Shown here in pieces: positions 11,131-21,660 of a stretch of 64,000 nt of DNA; the first letter of the stretch is position 1; each line of letters begins with the position of its first letter. The stretch is from Dacryopinax spathularia (lineage: Eukaryota > Basidiomycota > Dacrymycetes > Dacrymycetales > Dacrymycetaceae), in assembly GCA_037974965.1 (NCBI GenBank), contig JBBPFI010000008.1, positions 1,364,001 through 1,428,000 of the forward strand, written 5' to 3'. Both the position numbers and the translations under genes were made by a program. The notes beneath the pieces are model-generated. The model was not told the origin of the DNA and made no database searches. It worked only from the letters and a program-made list of their open reading frames with translations.

Positions 11131-11734
11131 GAACGAGTTCAGGTTCCCGACGACGAGCAGACGGTGCGGGAGCACGCGCATGCACATCGGCACCGACTAC
11201 CACCGGGCCCGCATTGACATCGGCAGCGACAACGATCGGGCCGGCATTCGCGTCGACATCAGCGGCAACGGTAATTGGACCAGCGATGTCGGCATCGGCA
11301 GCAACATCGATGCCAGCCACGTCAGCGCCGATCGTTGCAGTGATTTGCCGCTTCAGTTCAATGTTCAGACCGGCCACATTCACCTGAATGCCGTTCGTCG
11401 CCTCGTCCAGTGTTGGTTCAAGCTGGCTGATAGTGCTCTGGATGGCATCTGATGGAACATGTCGGCTGCTTTGGACGCACATTGACGAGGAAGGAAACTT
11501 ACTGCAGAGGTACAGGACCGGGCTATTTGGGAACAGCTCGTCACCCGCGAAGGCAACGACAGCATTGGCCACATCGTCGCACGCCGTGTAGACGCACTCT
11601 ACGCCGGTGCAGATGGGGTTTGACCCGAGAGTGCACGCTGCATCGGAACCGAAGGACGAGCAGCTCTGGGACGCCGCCGACGCGATGAGAGAAAGGAGTG
11701 TGGTGAGTGTGACTGCGGAGCGGTGGTAGGCCAT
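10133..11734 (-). CDS. Secreted repeat protein with dibasic sites, candidate peptide precursor
   Basis: A protein of about 533 residues (515 if a stopless 54-nt intron after VLYLC is removed). It has a signal peptide (MAYHRSAVTLTTLLSLIASAASQ) and a Cys module (CTLGSNPIC, ECVYTAC, LFPNSPVLYLC). An Ala/Val/Asp segment with short AADV-AGP repeats follows. Then come about nine units of 33-38 residues built on PSARAPAPSARRRE, a variable stretch holding QVGPYA or a variant, and VDRR or EKR before the next unit. RRR and KR or RR sites frame each variable segment, as in Kex2-processed precursors such as mating factors and fungal RiPPs. One unit has GPD instead of GPY. The ATG lies about 80 bp below a TATA box. 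A repetitive wall protein is the main alternative. Confidence 0.8.
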   Translation of the reverse strand: MAYHRSAVTLTTLLSLIASAASQSCSSFGSDAACTLGSNPICTGVECVYTACDDVANAVVAFAGDELFPNSPVLYLCSKFPSSSMCVQSSRHVPSDAIQSTISQLEPTLDEATNGIQVNVAGLNIELKRQITATIGADVAGIDVAADADIAGPITVAADVDANAGPIVVAADVNAGPVVVGADVHARAPAPSARRREPELVQGQTGPYARGDRTVDRRQPSARAPAPSARRREANKRDAQVGPYADEFEKRSPRPSARAPAPSARRREAQPIEGQTGPDARADSTVDRRQPSARAPAPSARRREALKVEAQVGPYVAADVTVDRRQPSARAPAPSARRREAHGNDAQVGPYARGDATVDRRQPSARAPAPSARRRDVSKRDVEAGPYADDVEKRAPRPSARAPAPSARRREALKVEAQVGPYIAADVTVDRRQPSARAPAPSARRREALKVDAQVGPYADVAADVTIDRRQPSARAPAPSARRREAQPEGPIGPYAAPEKRAPAPSARAVPPPVRARAPAPSSRRRQVTVEVA

Positions 11735-14402
11735 GCTAGCGGATTAGAGAAGGGTGAAAAGGGAGAAGGATGCGAGAGAGGTAGGATGCTGTAAGGACCC
11801 GGGGCGAGAACATCCTTTATAGCACGCATGTAGGTCGATAGCCGATCCTGTCTAGCTCATCACAACAAACATAACCAGACGGTATAGAACGAGGATAAGG
11901 TGAAAGAAAGCATAGGTGACCAGCCATCCCAAGAGACGGGTGTAGAAAGCATCCAACAGGTGTGTAGCAAAGGTTGGTCGAGCAGCCAGACGCGGAGCCA
12001 CAATGGACAATGGACGATTTACCTAACATGGCCCCTGCGGGGAACCTTCCGTCGCTTCTCATTGCTCCCGCGTCTCGCATAATGCACGTGATGGATGGGT
12101 GGGCTGCTGACACTCGTCCTCCCGCCAGTTTCTACCTTCCCATGTCAATATTTACTTGCATTCCTCATCTTAAATCGACTCGTCCGGACCGATCTACACA
12201 CTCGGAAAATCGCGTATCGGTCTGTATGGATTGCATCATTATTATTGTGTACATTCTGGCGCGACGGTTCTGCCTTCCGGCGGACATCCCCGCGTGGCCA
12301 GTTACGACATGTTGCTCTGCTCACCGTTGGTGCCTGTTTGTGCAGTCATCCCTTGCCTCTGGGGACGACCAGCCTATTGCAACGTCACAGATAGGGGATG
12401 CTTTCTTCTGGCTAGGCCCCCTTATACCCGCGGGAAAATGCATCCCGCGCTCGAGACGGCGGTATACACATTTGTGACTACCGTTATGCCCTTCTTCCTG
12501 AGGCAAGCGACGACGCATACTGCCAAGCATTTGCCATCAATGCACAGGCATGTGTGCGAGGAACACACAGTATCTCAGCATTCACTCGGTATCGTTGCGC
12601 CGTTCGTCCGCGCCGTTGTGTTCTACCATCGCGCTTCGCGCATGCCGCTCCTCTCCGCCGCCGACTACGGGAGCCCGAAGCGACCGAGGCGTACGTTGTG
12701 TATGCTCCATCTGACGACATGGAAATGATGGGAATCGGTGATTGAGTACTAGTGTATCCCTCAATGGCACCCGCAAGGAACGAATGGTGGCCGTCGTCCT
12801 CGTCGCCTGGTAAGCCATTCGCGTGTCGATCTATGGAGCACACGACCACTCCAACACTATCTCCGTCCATTTGTAATTGTATGTTCCTGTGCCGCCGACG
12901 GACGCCGGGCCTACCGATGCATCTCACACCTCCTCGCATTCATCACGAACAAAGATGGGATCGATTAGATGGGGGATTACGGTTTCTATACATTACAAAA
13001 CGGCACTCGACACTTTAAGACCATTAACCCTTCCCCCGCCGCTCGAGGTTCCCGCAAGCAGAGGCACAATTACAACATTATACGTATCAGGTCAATTCGA
13101 TTCGATTCGGGCGGCAAGCTGTATACCCCCTGTCGGACATATGGGTTGCTTCGTTGGGAAGTCGGTCATCGCGAGCTCAAGCCTACGCGGCTGGGTTTCG
13201 GCGTAGGTTCTTTGGGCATTCCACCGACGGTCCCGGAGGGTCGCAGGACGCTCTAAGGACAAACCATTAGCCCATTTACCAATGAATTAACGGATGGACG
13301 CACACTCTCGGGCAGGTAGGGCGCTTCTGGTGGTTGTACCGCTCGTCCGCCATCGAATCCGTATGCGCTGCGAGGCGTCGTTATTTCTGCAATACACTAC
13401 ATCAGCGAGGTTCGAGCAACGCATGAGTACACGACGCACCGATATCTTCCTGCTGCTTTGGCGGATCGAAACAGGAGCAAACGGCACCCATTGGGCTAGC
13501 GGCCAGCCAATTCGAGGGTAAGCGATAGGTCTGCCGCACAGACGATCCGCAATCAGTCGATTAAGGGGTCACCCACCAACAAGCCAGCAGGCTCTAGCAA
13601 GCAAGCCAGCAGAACCCCCAACCAGGGGTCTGTGGTCTAAGAGAAGAGTCGAAGAGGGGCAAGGCTGCCAGCAAGAATGAGGGTTTAAGTTCACTTGCCG
13701 GGTGCGGGAGTCGGAGTCGGCGAAGGCGATTGGACAAGTCCACCCCGCTCTATCGTCGAAGGGGCGGAGGTTGTGGCGGTCGCCTGTCGCCTTGTTGCGA
13801 TTGATCGGCAGAATTGATCCCCGCTTCGCCTGCAAGTGCAAGCAACGTCCTGCCCGCCCCGTCCCCTTCTGCATCGGCAAAGGCGGCTGCGAGCGTGGAC
13901 CAGGAGATGCGCATGTGACAGAATACGAGCGTGATGATAAGGCACCTGCCGGCCAACCATTACCGTTTCGAGCTGTTGCCGCTGTCAATTCCGACCAGAT
14001 GCATCGGGATGCTGTGCAGAAGCCAGTCAGCGTTTTCGTGTCATGTAACAGCGCCTGCCAAGCGATTCGGTTCGTGCGTGTTGCGACACGGAAGAGTCGA
14101 AAATGAAACAGCAATCTTCCTGCGGGCCGGTTATGCCATTGCGGTCCAATTCAACTGGTCTTCTTCCGCAACAATCAACTCCGCAATGGCATTACCTAAT
14201 ATTCATCCACTCCCCGCCCAATGGGACACGCATCCGCCGCATGGCTTCCTGCCGCGAAGCCCAGGAGGTCAATCAATCGGGGGCGTATTGAGATGGCGGG
14301 AAAACTTTGATTAGTGTCAAACATACTGATACACGTCGCCCAGGTCGGGGAAATAGGAAAGTACAAGCAGATGAAGACGGATCGCAGCGAGTCATCATCT
14401 CA
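11735..14402. other. Long intergenic, no firm gene
   Basis: A 2.67-kb stretch upstream of the repeat protein and downstream of the His-rich protein. Minus-strand frames at 12484-12939 and 13691-13960 were considered. The second reads TATTSAPST and SPSPTPTPAPGK near its end, which resembles a secreted-protein stalk, but no convincing start or splice set was found. I support no gene here. Confidence 0.45.
11815..11821 (-). promoter_or_regulatory. TATA box of repeat-protein gene
   Basis: The minus strand reads TATAAAG about 80 bp upstream of the ATG at 11734, a canonical element at the usual distance in this window. Confidence 0.5.
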
Positions 14403-14846
14403 TCAATCTAAGTCTTCCAAGGAGCTCTCGATCAGATCCAAGCTCCGCTCCTCAACCTCGTCCTCGAGGTCGCGATGCGAGTGGCCGGGTCTATGGTGGT
14501 GGTGATGATGGTGGTGATGGTGCTTGAAATGGACACCATGCTTGTGGCCCTCGACGCTGATCGCGTGCGCGAACCCGGCAAAATAGTGTTCCATATCAAA
14601 CACCGTCTGTTTGAGGATCTCGACTTCCTTCTCAAGTTTGGCAAGCTTCGACGAGAGCTTGTGCCGGTGGTTTCCGTGTTTATGACCATTGAGCGGGTTG
14701 CTACCTAGCCTGCCTTCGTGCGGGAAGAAGGTGGACTGCTGCAGGGGCGACTTGGGGTCGACGTGCGATTTGCTCGTGAGACTATCTGCGGCGAAGGCAG
14801 GTGTAATGAGTGCGAGCACAAGAGCAACTTGACAGAATGACGGCAT
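14403..14846 (-). CDS. Small secreted histidine-rich protein
   Basis: A single-exon protein of 147 residues and unknown function. It has a signal peptide (MPSFCQVALVLALITPAFAA). The mature part carries HKHGNHRHK and then a short heptad-like segment (KLAKLEKEVEILKQTVFDM) that could form a coiled coil. HKHGVHFK and a run of ten His come next, then an acidic tail (DLEDEVEERSLDLIESSLED). The His clusters suggest binding of a transition metal such as zinc, copper or nickel, or pH sensing outside the cell. That is inference from composition alone. The reading frame is uninterrupted and ends just before a quiet spacer. Confidence 0.7.
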   Translation of the reverse strand: MPSFCQVALVLALITPAFAADSLTSKSHVDPKSPLQQSTFFPHEGRLGSNPLNGHKHGNHRHKLSSKLAKLEKEVEILKQTVFDMEHYFAGFAHAISVEGHKHGVHFKHHHHHHHHHHRPGHSHRDLEDEVEERSLDLIESSLEDLD

Positions 14847-15490
14847 GGTGTAGGTCGACGTGACTTAAGTGAGCGGTGAGAGCGAAGTGGACTAGTCCCT
14901 TTGTAAGTCTAGCCCTCCCCTTCGAAGCAAGTATACTCACCGTCCGGCGTCACGACTGGGGGCGCTATGTGGGGGAGAATACAGGGGCCAGCTGTTTGCG
15001 GGCGAGTCTCCCCCAGGGAAGGCGCCGAACTTATAGGCGAAGGTGACACAGCTGTTCACGTTTATGAAACGCGTCCTGAAGCGGATGCCCCAGGGGGTCG
15101 TCTCTCTCACGTCGCGTCGCAAGGTCGGTGGCTACAGACCACAGAACTAGAATATAGACCGCGCCTAGGTACATGGCACTGCCGCTATGGGACTGCGAGT
15201 GTGAGCGGTACTTTACAGCGTTTCAAGCAGTTAAAAGTCGCAGAAGAGCCGTCGATGAGATGGGCGCCGGCCTCTTTGACCCGAACGACGCGGAGACTCC
15301 GTATCAGCGCGTCCCTTAAGAATCCGCCCATATGCCGCGCATTATTATAATCTATGCATTCTTAGGCTGTTCACATTCTTCGAATCTATATAAGTTATCG
15401 GTAAAGGTATCTTCAATACATTCGTACTTGCTGCCACCGTTGTTAACACAGTCCGTTCCTCTGTTCTCAACGGACTCTTCTCTATCCACC
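14847..15490. other. Divergent intergenic region
   Basis: This spacer separates the His-rich gene (minus) from the DUF1349-like gene (plus) and holds both promoters. A TATA element for the plus gene lies at 15387. No other feature was seen. Confidence 0.6.
15387..15394 (+). promoter_or_regulatory. TATA box of DUF1349-like gene
   Basis: TATATAAG lies about 100 bp upstream of the ATG at 15491. Confidence 0.5.
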
Positions 15491-16238
15491 ATGACCATCA
15501 TCCCCCTCAAGCCCACTGCCGAGCACCCCTTCCGCGGCCACCCGGCCCCGGCCAGCGCAGCGCCGTCACCAACTGGCGGCCTTGTCCTCACCGCCCAGCC
15601 CGAGACGGACTGGTGGCACACCCCCGAGCCCGACCCGGCCGATCGCCGTACTGGCGCCCTGTATGCTCTACCGATTGACGGGAGTAGGGATTGGGAGTGC
15701 GGGGTTTGGTTGACGGGAGACTGGGGCACGCAATATGACCAAGGGTGTCTGATGGTCATTGCTGGTGATGAAGGGGACAGACTAGACTATGACTGGATCA
15801 AAGCAGGAGTGGAGATGGATGGGGGAAAGGAGTGGATTGGGTACGTTATCACGCTCGCCTCCGTGAGTGAGTAGGTTGTATGCTAACGCCGCATATAGAT
15901 GCGTGGTGGCTTCTCCCTGGTCGGACTGGTCGATTGCTGAAGCGCCTCACACCACCTCGACCACTGCAGATGCGCACTCCGTCTACATCCAGATCACCCG
16001 TACAGGCAGTACCCTCACCGTTCGGCACGCGTTTGTGCTCAAACCCAGACCGACGGACATGCCTGCCCCAGAAGAATTAGTAATGATGCGCGAAGTAAAG
16101 GGGTTCAACGTTGACCCTTCAGGCAAACAGAAGACCCACTCAGGGGAGAAATGGAGGATCGGGCCGATGGTCTGTGGACCGAAGAATAAGGAGGGGACGA
16201 AGGCACGCTTTGAAGGGTTCTCCTTTACGTATCTCTAG
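15491..16238 (+). CDS. DUF1349-like (concanavalin-fold) protein
   Basis: A cytosolic protein of about 229 residues resembling the DUF1349 / 'regulation of enolase' family, which has a concanavalin-like beta-sandwich. Exon 1 (15491-15840) has ETDWWHTPE near residue 38 and then ECGVWLTGDWGTQYDQGCLM and DYDWIKAGVEMDGGKEWIG. The intron 15841-15898 contains a GCTAAC branch-like site. Exon 2 begins CVVASPWSDWS and contains YIQITRTGSTLTVRHAF and REVKGFNVD, ending EGFSFTYL. The order W-x-T, D-QY-QAGL-like, WIKAG-E, SDWS matches the family. The biochemical role is poorly known. Sugar or glycan binding is possible. Confidence 0.75.
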
Positions 16239-16250
16239 TAGAAAGAAGGG

Positions 16251-17215
16251 CTAAATCAGGCCGAGGTTCATCGCACCCAGCGCTGTCTTCTCCAAGCTGT
16301 GGTAATATTGCCCCACGCACACCTGCTCTCCTGTTAGCTTCTCGCTGCAAATGTAACAAAACGGAATATACCACTCACTCCGCCTGGATCCAGCACGAAT
16401 AGCTGCCCCTTCTCCAGCGGCAAGCCCAACCACCTCGCCAAAAAGCATCTCGAGAAATGCCCGTGGCTCACGATAAGCACATCTCCTCCTTTATCACCCT
16501 CCCCTCTGCTCTCCGCCTCATACCATCGCCTATGCGCTTCCCTAACTGCATTTACAACTTCATCCGCACGATCCTGCATTTCCTGGGCGCTCTCGCCGTC
16601 CTCGCACCCGTCTATCCAGATATCCCACCCACCTTCTCCTTCGGCAGAGAGCAGGCCATGTGAAGCACGCAGAGCAGCCGCTTCATGCTTGAGCAGACCT
16701 TCATATGCGCCATAGGTCCACTCTCGGACGCGCTCGTCGATATTGAGTGCTGGCTTGACCGGCGAGGAGGCGAAGAGGAGCTCGAATGTGCGCTTGGCGC
16801 GTAGCCGCGGCGATATCATTACGGTTCCAATCGTGGTGGGATCGATGAGTTCTGCAGGAGGGTATTCAGCATGCTTTTCTGGGAACAGATAGGAGAGGAG
16901 ACGCACTACCCGGGCCAGCGGCCTTCGCTCCTAGCTTGAGCATTGTAGCCTCGCCAGTAGCCGTCAAGGGCAAATCCGTGGTCCCCGTCTACCATCCACA
17001 TTTCAGATTTGGTACGCCCCTAACGCGAAGCATAGCTCACATGCCGGCCTGCAGCAGCGAATCAGTTTCTGTGTGCACATTGGAAGGGGCAAGACATACC
17101 ATTGATCGTCCTGCACGAACACTCAGCAAAGCAGGCACGGAAGAAGCCATTGCGCTTACCATTCAGTTTCGCCGTGTCGCACTAGATAGACCTTAGGTAA
17201 GCGCTTGGGAGCCAT
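16251..17215 (-). CDS. Histidine phosphatase, Shb17-like sedoheptulose bisphosphatase
   Basis: This is a phosphoglycerate-mutase-fold phosphatase most like yeast Shb17, which hydrolyses sedoheptulose 1,7-bisphosphate to feed riboneogenesis in the cytosol. The start is at 17215 (MAPKRLPKVYLVRHGETEW). The catalytic RHGETEW is followed, over two micro-exons, by TINGRHTGTTDLPLTATGEA. SPRLRAKRTFELL, REWTYGAYEGLLKHE, the GGWDIWIDGCEDGES region and VSHGHFSRCFLARWLGL (second catalytic His) follow. The C-terminus is DPGGVCVGQYYHSLEKTALG. All catalytic parts are present. Introns of 49, 51 and 52 nt separate the first four exons, and a 31-nt intron is needed near 16895 to keep frame. The family is confident; the exact sugar substrate is inferred. 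Confidence 0.85.
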
Positions 17216-18444
17216 CGCTGACTAGACCAGGATCGAGTTGGTGAGAGAGTTTCGCTACGAAGTTGCTGGACAAACGCTGGCAAAGATTGTGGGTGTAAAG
17301 TGTTCATCGATTTTCCGCGCCGGGTCTGCAGCACCCGTTCTCACTTTGTAATAGCACTCAAGTTTACGTCCGCAACATGCTAGCTTATACAGAAACAATG
17401 TCCTATATCCATATTTACCGAAAGGCCTCTCTTTCCAAACTCTACAAAGAAGCCCGAACCGATCATGACTGACCGACTTCACCTCGAAATTTCGAACCGC
17501 CGGCGTCCCGCCCGATCAACGCGGCCCGCACTTCGGTCCCTTACGCCCGGGTTACGGTATGCAAAGGAATCCTCTTTTAGACCCTCTCCAATGCCGGTTT
17601 CTTTGCTAATCACCAGCGGTCTATGCACCCCAGGGCAGCGCAACCCTATTGTCCTGCTGTGGTTGTAACCTTATAGAATCAAAAAATCAAAAAACAAAAA
17701 ACGTCGTTGCTACGGGTCGAGCTCTTTTACTTAAATGAGCGAGCCTCTCGCTTTCTTGAGCAATGCTACGAAAGCTCCATGAGGGATTGATTACTTTGTT
17801 AGTTACGCAAGGAGCACGAGGAGTAATCCGTTTCCAAATCCGAATTCCCGGTCGCTCCGAAGCGCCCGAACGTGGGGTTCTTCTCACCCAAACACGTGCG
17901 CCCGAATTCCGTTGGGAATTCAGGGTCCAATGGGGGCGCTCCTTTGTGGGTGCGGTATTGGACTGTGGAACGTGCACGACTCTGATCCCCAAAAAGCTCG
18001 AGATGGCATAACTAGGGGACATCAAGAATACCTCCTCACGGGGGGAGACGGTGAGGAACATGGGGGACGGCAGTTACGGTTGTCTTTATGGCGTGCAAGG
18101 CTTCATGGGCGGTGATTGGCCGGATGGTTGGGCGAGGTAAGGGAGCCACGGCGGTTGTCATCCTCCGCTTCCAAGCGAACAGTAGTAAGTATGCCGAGAA
18201 GAGCGTGGTCCCCTATAGTTGAAGAAAGTCAGTGTGATTGTCCGAAAGCGGGACAGGGTCAATACAACGGCGAAAAGAAGGGGTCCCACATTGACGGGGA
18301 GGAGGAGAACGTGGCCGACTGGACCTTATAACCCATCAAACGGTCCTAGCCCTCTCCCCGTCGTCCTTTCCCCCTTTTGACGTGCTCGTACGACCTCGGA
18401 GCAAGTCATCCAAAAGGTCGGACGACGAACAAGGCAGCCAACAG
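17216..18444. other. Divergent intergenic region
   Basis: This lies between the phosphatase (minus) and the betaine-lipid synthase (plus). It contains an A-rich run near 17680-17701 and a TATA-like TTATAAC near 18326. Frames of up to about 125 codons overlap on both strands without motifs. Confidence 0.5.
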
Positions 18445-21230
18445 ATGGCACCCTCAACCGCAACCGTCATCGTCGCCGCCACTTCAGCAGTTGTCGCCGC
18501 TCTCTACGCGTACACACCCCTGGGCGAGCACTTCGAGGCCCGTTTCCTGCTCCCTATCCCTCTCATCCTTCTCCTCCTCTCTTTCACCTCCTTCAAATCG
18601 ACTCTCAAGGCTGCATGGCTCTTCTGCTACAACTGCTTCCTCCGCCCTCTCGGTCTACACTCGGACCAACAGTCTAGGCTCGACTCGTTTTACACCGGCC
18701 AGGCAGAGGTATACGACGCAACCCGCAATGGTCTCCTCCGGGGCAGGCGCACAATGCTCAAGTTGTCCATCGCACACCTCAAGCTCCTCCGTGCCCAGGC
18801 CACCAACCCAAACAAGCGTCTGGTCTGGGTCGACATTGGCGGCGGGACAGGCTGGAACATCGAAGTTATGTCGCAATATGTCGACCTCAGCATATTTGAC
18901 GCCATCTACGTGATCGATTTGTGCGAGCCGTTGCTCAAAGTCGCGCGTGAGAGAGCGGAGCGCAACGGGTGGAAAAACGTCCACTGTTTGTTACAGGACG
19001 CGTCGGGCTTCGTCTTGCCAGAGTGGAAGCAGCTGAGGATCAACCCGAGAGGGAGCGTCAGCTTCGTCACTTTGTCCTACTCACTGTCGATGATCCCGTC
19101 CTACTTCACATTACTGGACAGAATCGAACAGGTTCTCGACCCGGAGGACGGCTTGCTAGCAGTGGTGGACTTTTACACGGCGGCGAAGGAGGCGTCGGAG
19201 CACGAGAAGGCCATTGGAGGGGGAGGTAAGAAAGTAGGCTGGTTCTCCCGTTGGTTCTGGCAGGTGCATGTCCAGCCCCATCTGTCCTTGAATCTTGCAG
19301 CTAATGGCGCTTTGTGCAGATCTGGTTCGACTTTGACCATGTTCACCTCAGTCCGGGGAGGCGCGACTACCTAGAGTACCGCTTCGGCACGATCAAGTCC
19401 TATAACGGTCGGAACAAATTCGTGGTGCCTTTCATCGTTCGCATGTGCGCAGATATGCGCTATCCTTTTCAGTTCCATGCATATCTGACCTCATTCGGCA
19501 GCCCTTACTATATCTGGCTTGGCACTCCCCGTTCTCGGTCCACGGAGCGGAACCGTCATGCATTCGAAGTGGAGGGAGGGAACACTGTCGGCAACCTTTC
19601 GCTACCCGGCACTCCGCTGGCTCCTACGCGCCCGACCACACCGCTTTCTCTGATCGGCAAGGAAGCTGGTGAAGAAGAGGATATGGAGGTTGAGGAACTT
19701 AATTTGGGCTTGTCTCGTGCTGCTGCAGTCGCCGCCGCCCATGATGAGATGCACTCGGTCTTGGGCGAACGAAAGGAAGGCGAGAAGGAGGGCAGGAAAC
19801 ACATCGTGTTGGACGTGATGCCGCCTCTGAGCTCCTTCCACTACCAGATCAAGCACGTAAGTGCGGTCCTTCCCTTATTTGCAGTCAGGTTCTGAGCATA
19901 TGCATTAGCCATGGCGCCTCCCTTACTATGAAGCCAAGATCCACAAGGCCTTCCGGACATTCGTGTACTCCTTCACCTGGGAAGACCCCGAAGAGGATAT
20001 GCGCCACCTCCAGCTCTCTCGGGACGACTCCATGTTTGTAATCACCTCAGCCGGCGACAATGCCCTGCATTACGCTATCGCAGCCCAGCCCAAGCGGATC
20101 CACTGCGTCGACATGAACCCTTGTCAAGGCCACCTGATGGAGCTCAAACTTGCCGCAATTCAGTCGCTCGAATATGAAGACTTCTTCAAGCTGTTTGGTG
20201 ATGGGAAGCATCCCGAGTTCCGCAAGCTGCTCGACTCGGCTATCTCGCCCTATCTATCCTCCAACGCGTACACGTTCTGGCGGATCAACTCCAAGGCTTA
20301 TTCGTCTTCCTTCTACCGTCGAGGCTATTCCGGCTGGGCACTTCGCCTGGCTAAGTGGGTCTTCTCCTTCGCTGGCGTGAGTCAGTATGTCGACCAGCTA
20401 TGCGAGTGCGACACCGTCGAGGAGCAGGACAAGATTTGGCGGGAGAAGATCAGGCCGGTGATCTTGAACAAGACCTTCGTCGATCTCGTCCTCAGTAACC
20501 CAGTATTCTGCTGGAATGCACTAGGCGTACCCATGAACCAGAGGGCGATGTTTCTTAACGAGGGCACGGCCTTCGAATTTGTGAGGGACACACTCGACCC
20601 GATCGCAAAGACTGCCGTACTCAAGCATGGAGCTTATCATTTCCTTCTTGTGAGTGTGCATCATCCTCCCGAATCTCTTGTGCACTCCTGACATGTGATC
20701 CCAGTGTCTCCTTGGCCACTATACCCCTGACTCATGCCCGCTGTACCTGACTCGTGACGGCTTCAACGCGCTAAAAGCAAACGACGGCGCCCTCATGGAT
20801 GCGTTCCGTCTCCATACGGACTCCATCACTAAGTACATCCTTCCCTTCCCCTCATTGTGCGTAGTTGGGTTCACACCTTCTGCAGTGTTCTGCGCGGCCT
20901 GGCGCCGGACTCCATCACCCGTGCAGTCATCATGGATCACCTTGACTGGTTCGACCCCGGTTCTGAAGACGCCAGGGATGAAATATCGGCTATGTATCGT
21001 GCCCTCGCCCCAGGTGGGATGGTCTTCTGGCGCTCGGCAGCCAGGCAGCCGTGGTACTGCGCGATGTGCGTCTCTTACACCGTATCCGCCCACCCATATT
21101 CTTACTTATGCGATGCAGGTTCAAGGAACAAGGATTTGACCTTACACCTCTCGGCGTGCGCGAAGGGCCGGGAAAGGCCATTGATAGGGTGAATATGTAC
21201 GCCTCCTTCTGGCGTGCGGTAAAGGTGTGA
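18445..21230 (+). CDS. BTA1: Betaine-lipid (DGTS) synthase, Bta1 type
   Basis: A bifunctional enzyme making diacylglyceryl-trimethylhomoserine, a phosphate-free membrane lipid, in the ER. After an N-terminal hydrophobic stretch (FLLPIPLILLLLSFTSF), a methyltransferase domain shows the SAM motif VWVDIGGGTGWNIE and DAIYVIDLCEPLL. The second half, similar to bacterial BtaA (DUF3419), has FTWEDPEEDMRHL, MFVITSAGDNALHYA, IHCVDMNPCQGHLMELKLAAI and LGVPMNQRAMF. It ends EGPGKAIDRVNMYASFWRAVKV, stop at 21228-21230. Domain order (methyltransferase, then BtaA) is that of fungal Bta1. Five or six introns interrupt it. One joins IVR to IPYYIWLG, and another joins IKH to PWRLPYYEAKIHKAF. The chosen ATG gives MAPSTATVIVAATS. 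Low phosphate usually induces such genes; no regulatory site was recognised. Confidence 0.92.
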
Positions 21231-21660
21231 TTGCGGGGCGGAAAATAGGGGTGGGCTTTGCCAGGTCTGCCTCATCTGTTGGCAGCCTTGCGCGGTTCTT
21301 TTGGGGACACTTTGGTACATGAAATAGGTTAGATGCTCACTGAATTAGAGATCTTGGTTGCCCGAATTTTACGAGAGAAACTTTGTCCTTGGCGTACTCT
21401 CTTCCGCCGAACTCGGTTTCTATCTGTACATCATGACCATAGAGTAGTTGGATATTCCCTCCATGGGGAACGCTGCCCGCAAAACTTCTTGGAACACGTT
21501 TCACAATAATTATTACAGAGTTCTTGGTACCGAGGTGCAGGAGTAACTACAGATGATATGTAGCCCTGAAGGATATAGCTCTCCCCGATGTATCCATCTC
21601 TTCGGACCCCGGAACGGGAAGGCGGCCAATAATGGCTACAACTTCCTTGGCCCAGCTCCC
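21231..21660. other. 3'-to-3' spacer
   Basis: A spacer between the converging betaine-lipid synthase and permease genes. No feature was seen. Confidence 0.6.

Noticed and set aside
10322-11452. Plus-strand open frame of 376 codons opposite the repeat protein
   Set aside because: It mirrors the repeats of the minus-strand gene, which has a signal peptide, an ATG and a TATA box. The plus frame is a by-product of GC-rich repeats.
12231-12939. Overlapping frames of 150-165 codons on both strands
   Set aside because: No signal peptide, domain or splice pattern; composition resembles random GC-rich DNA.
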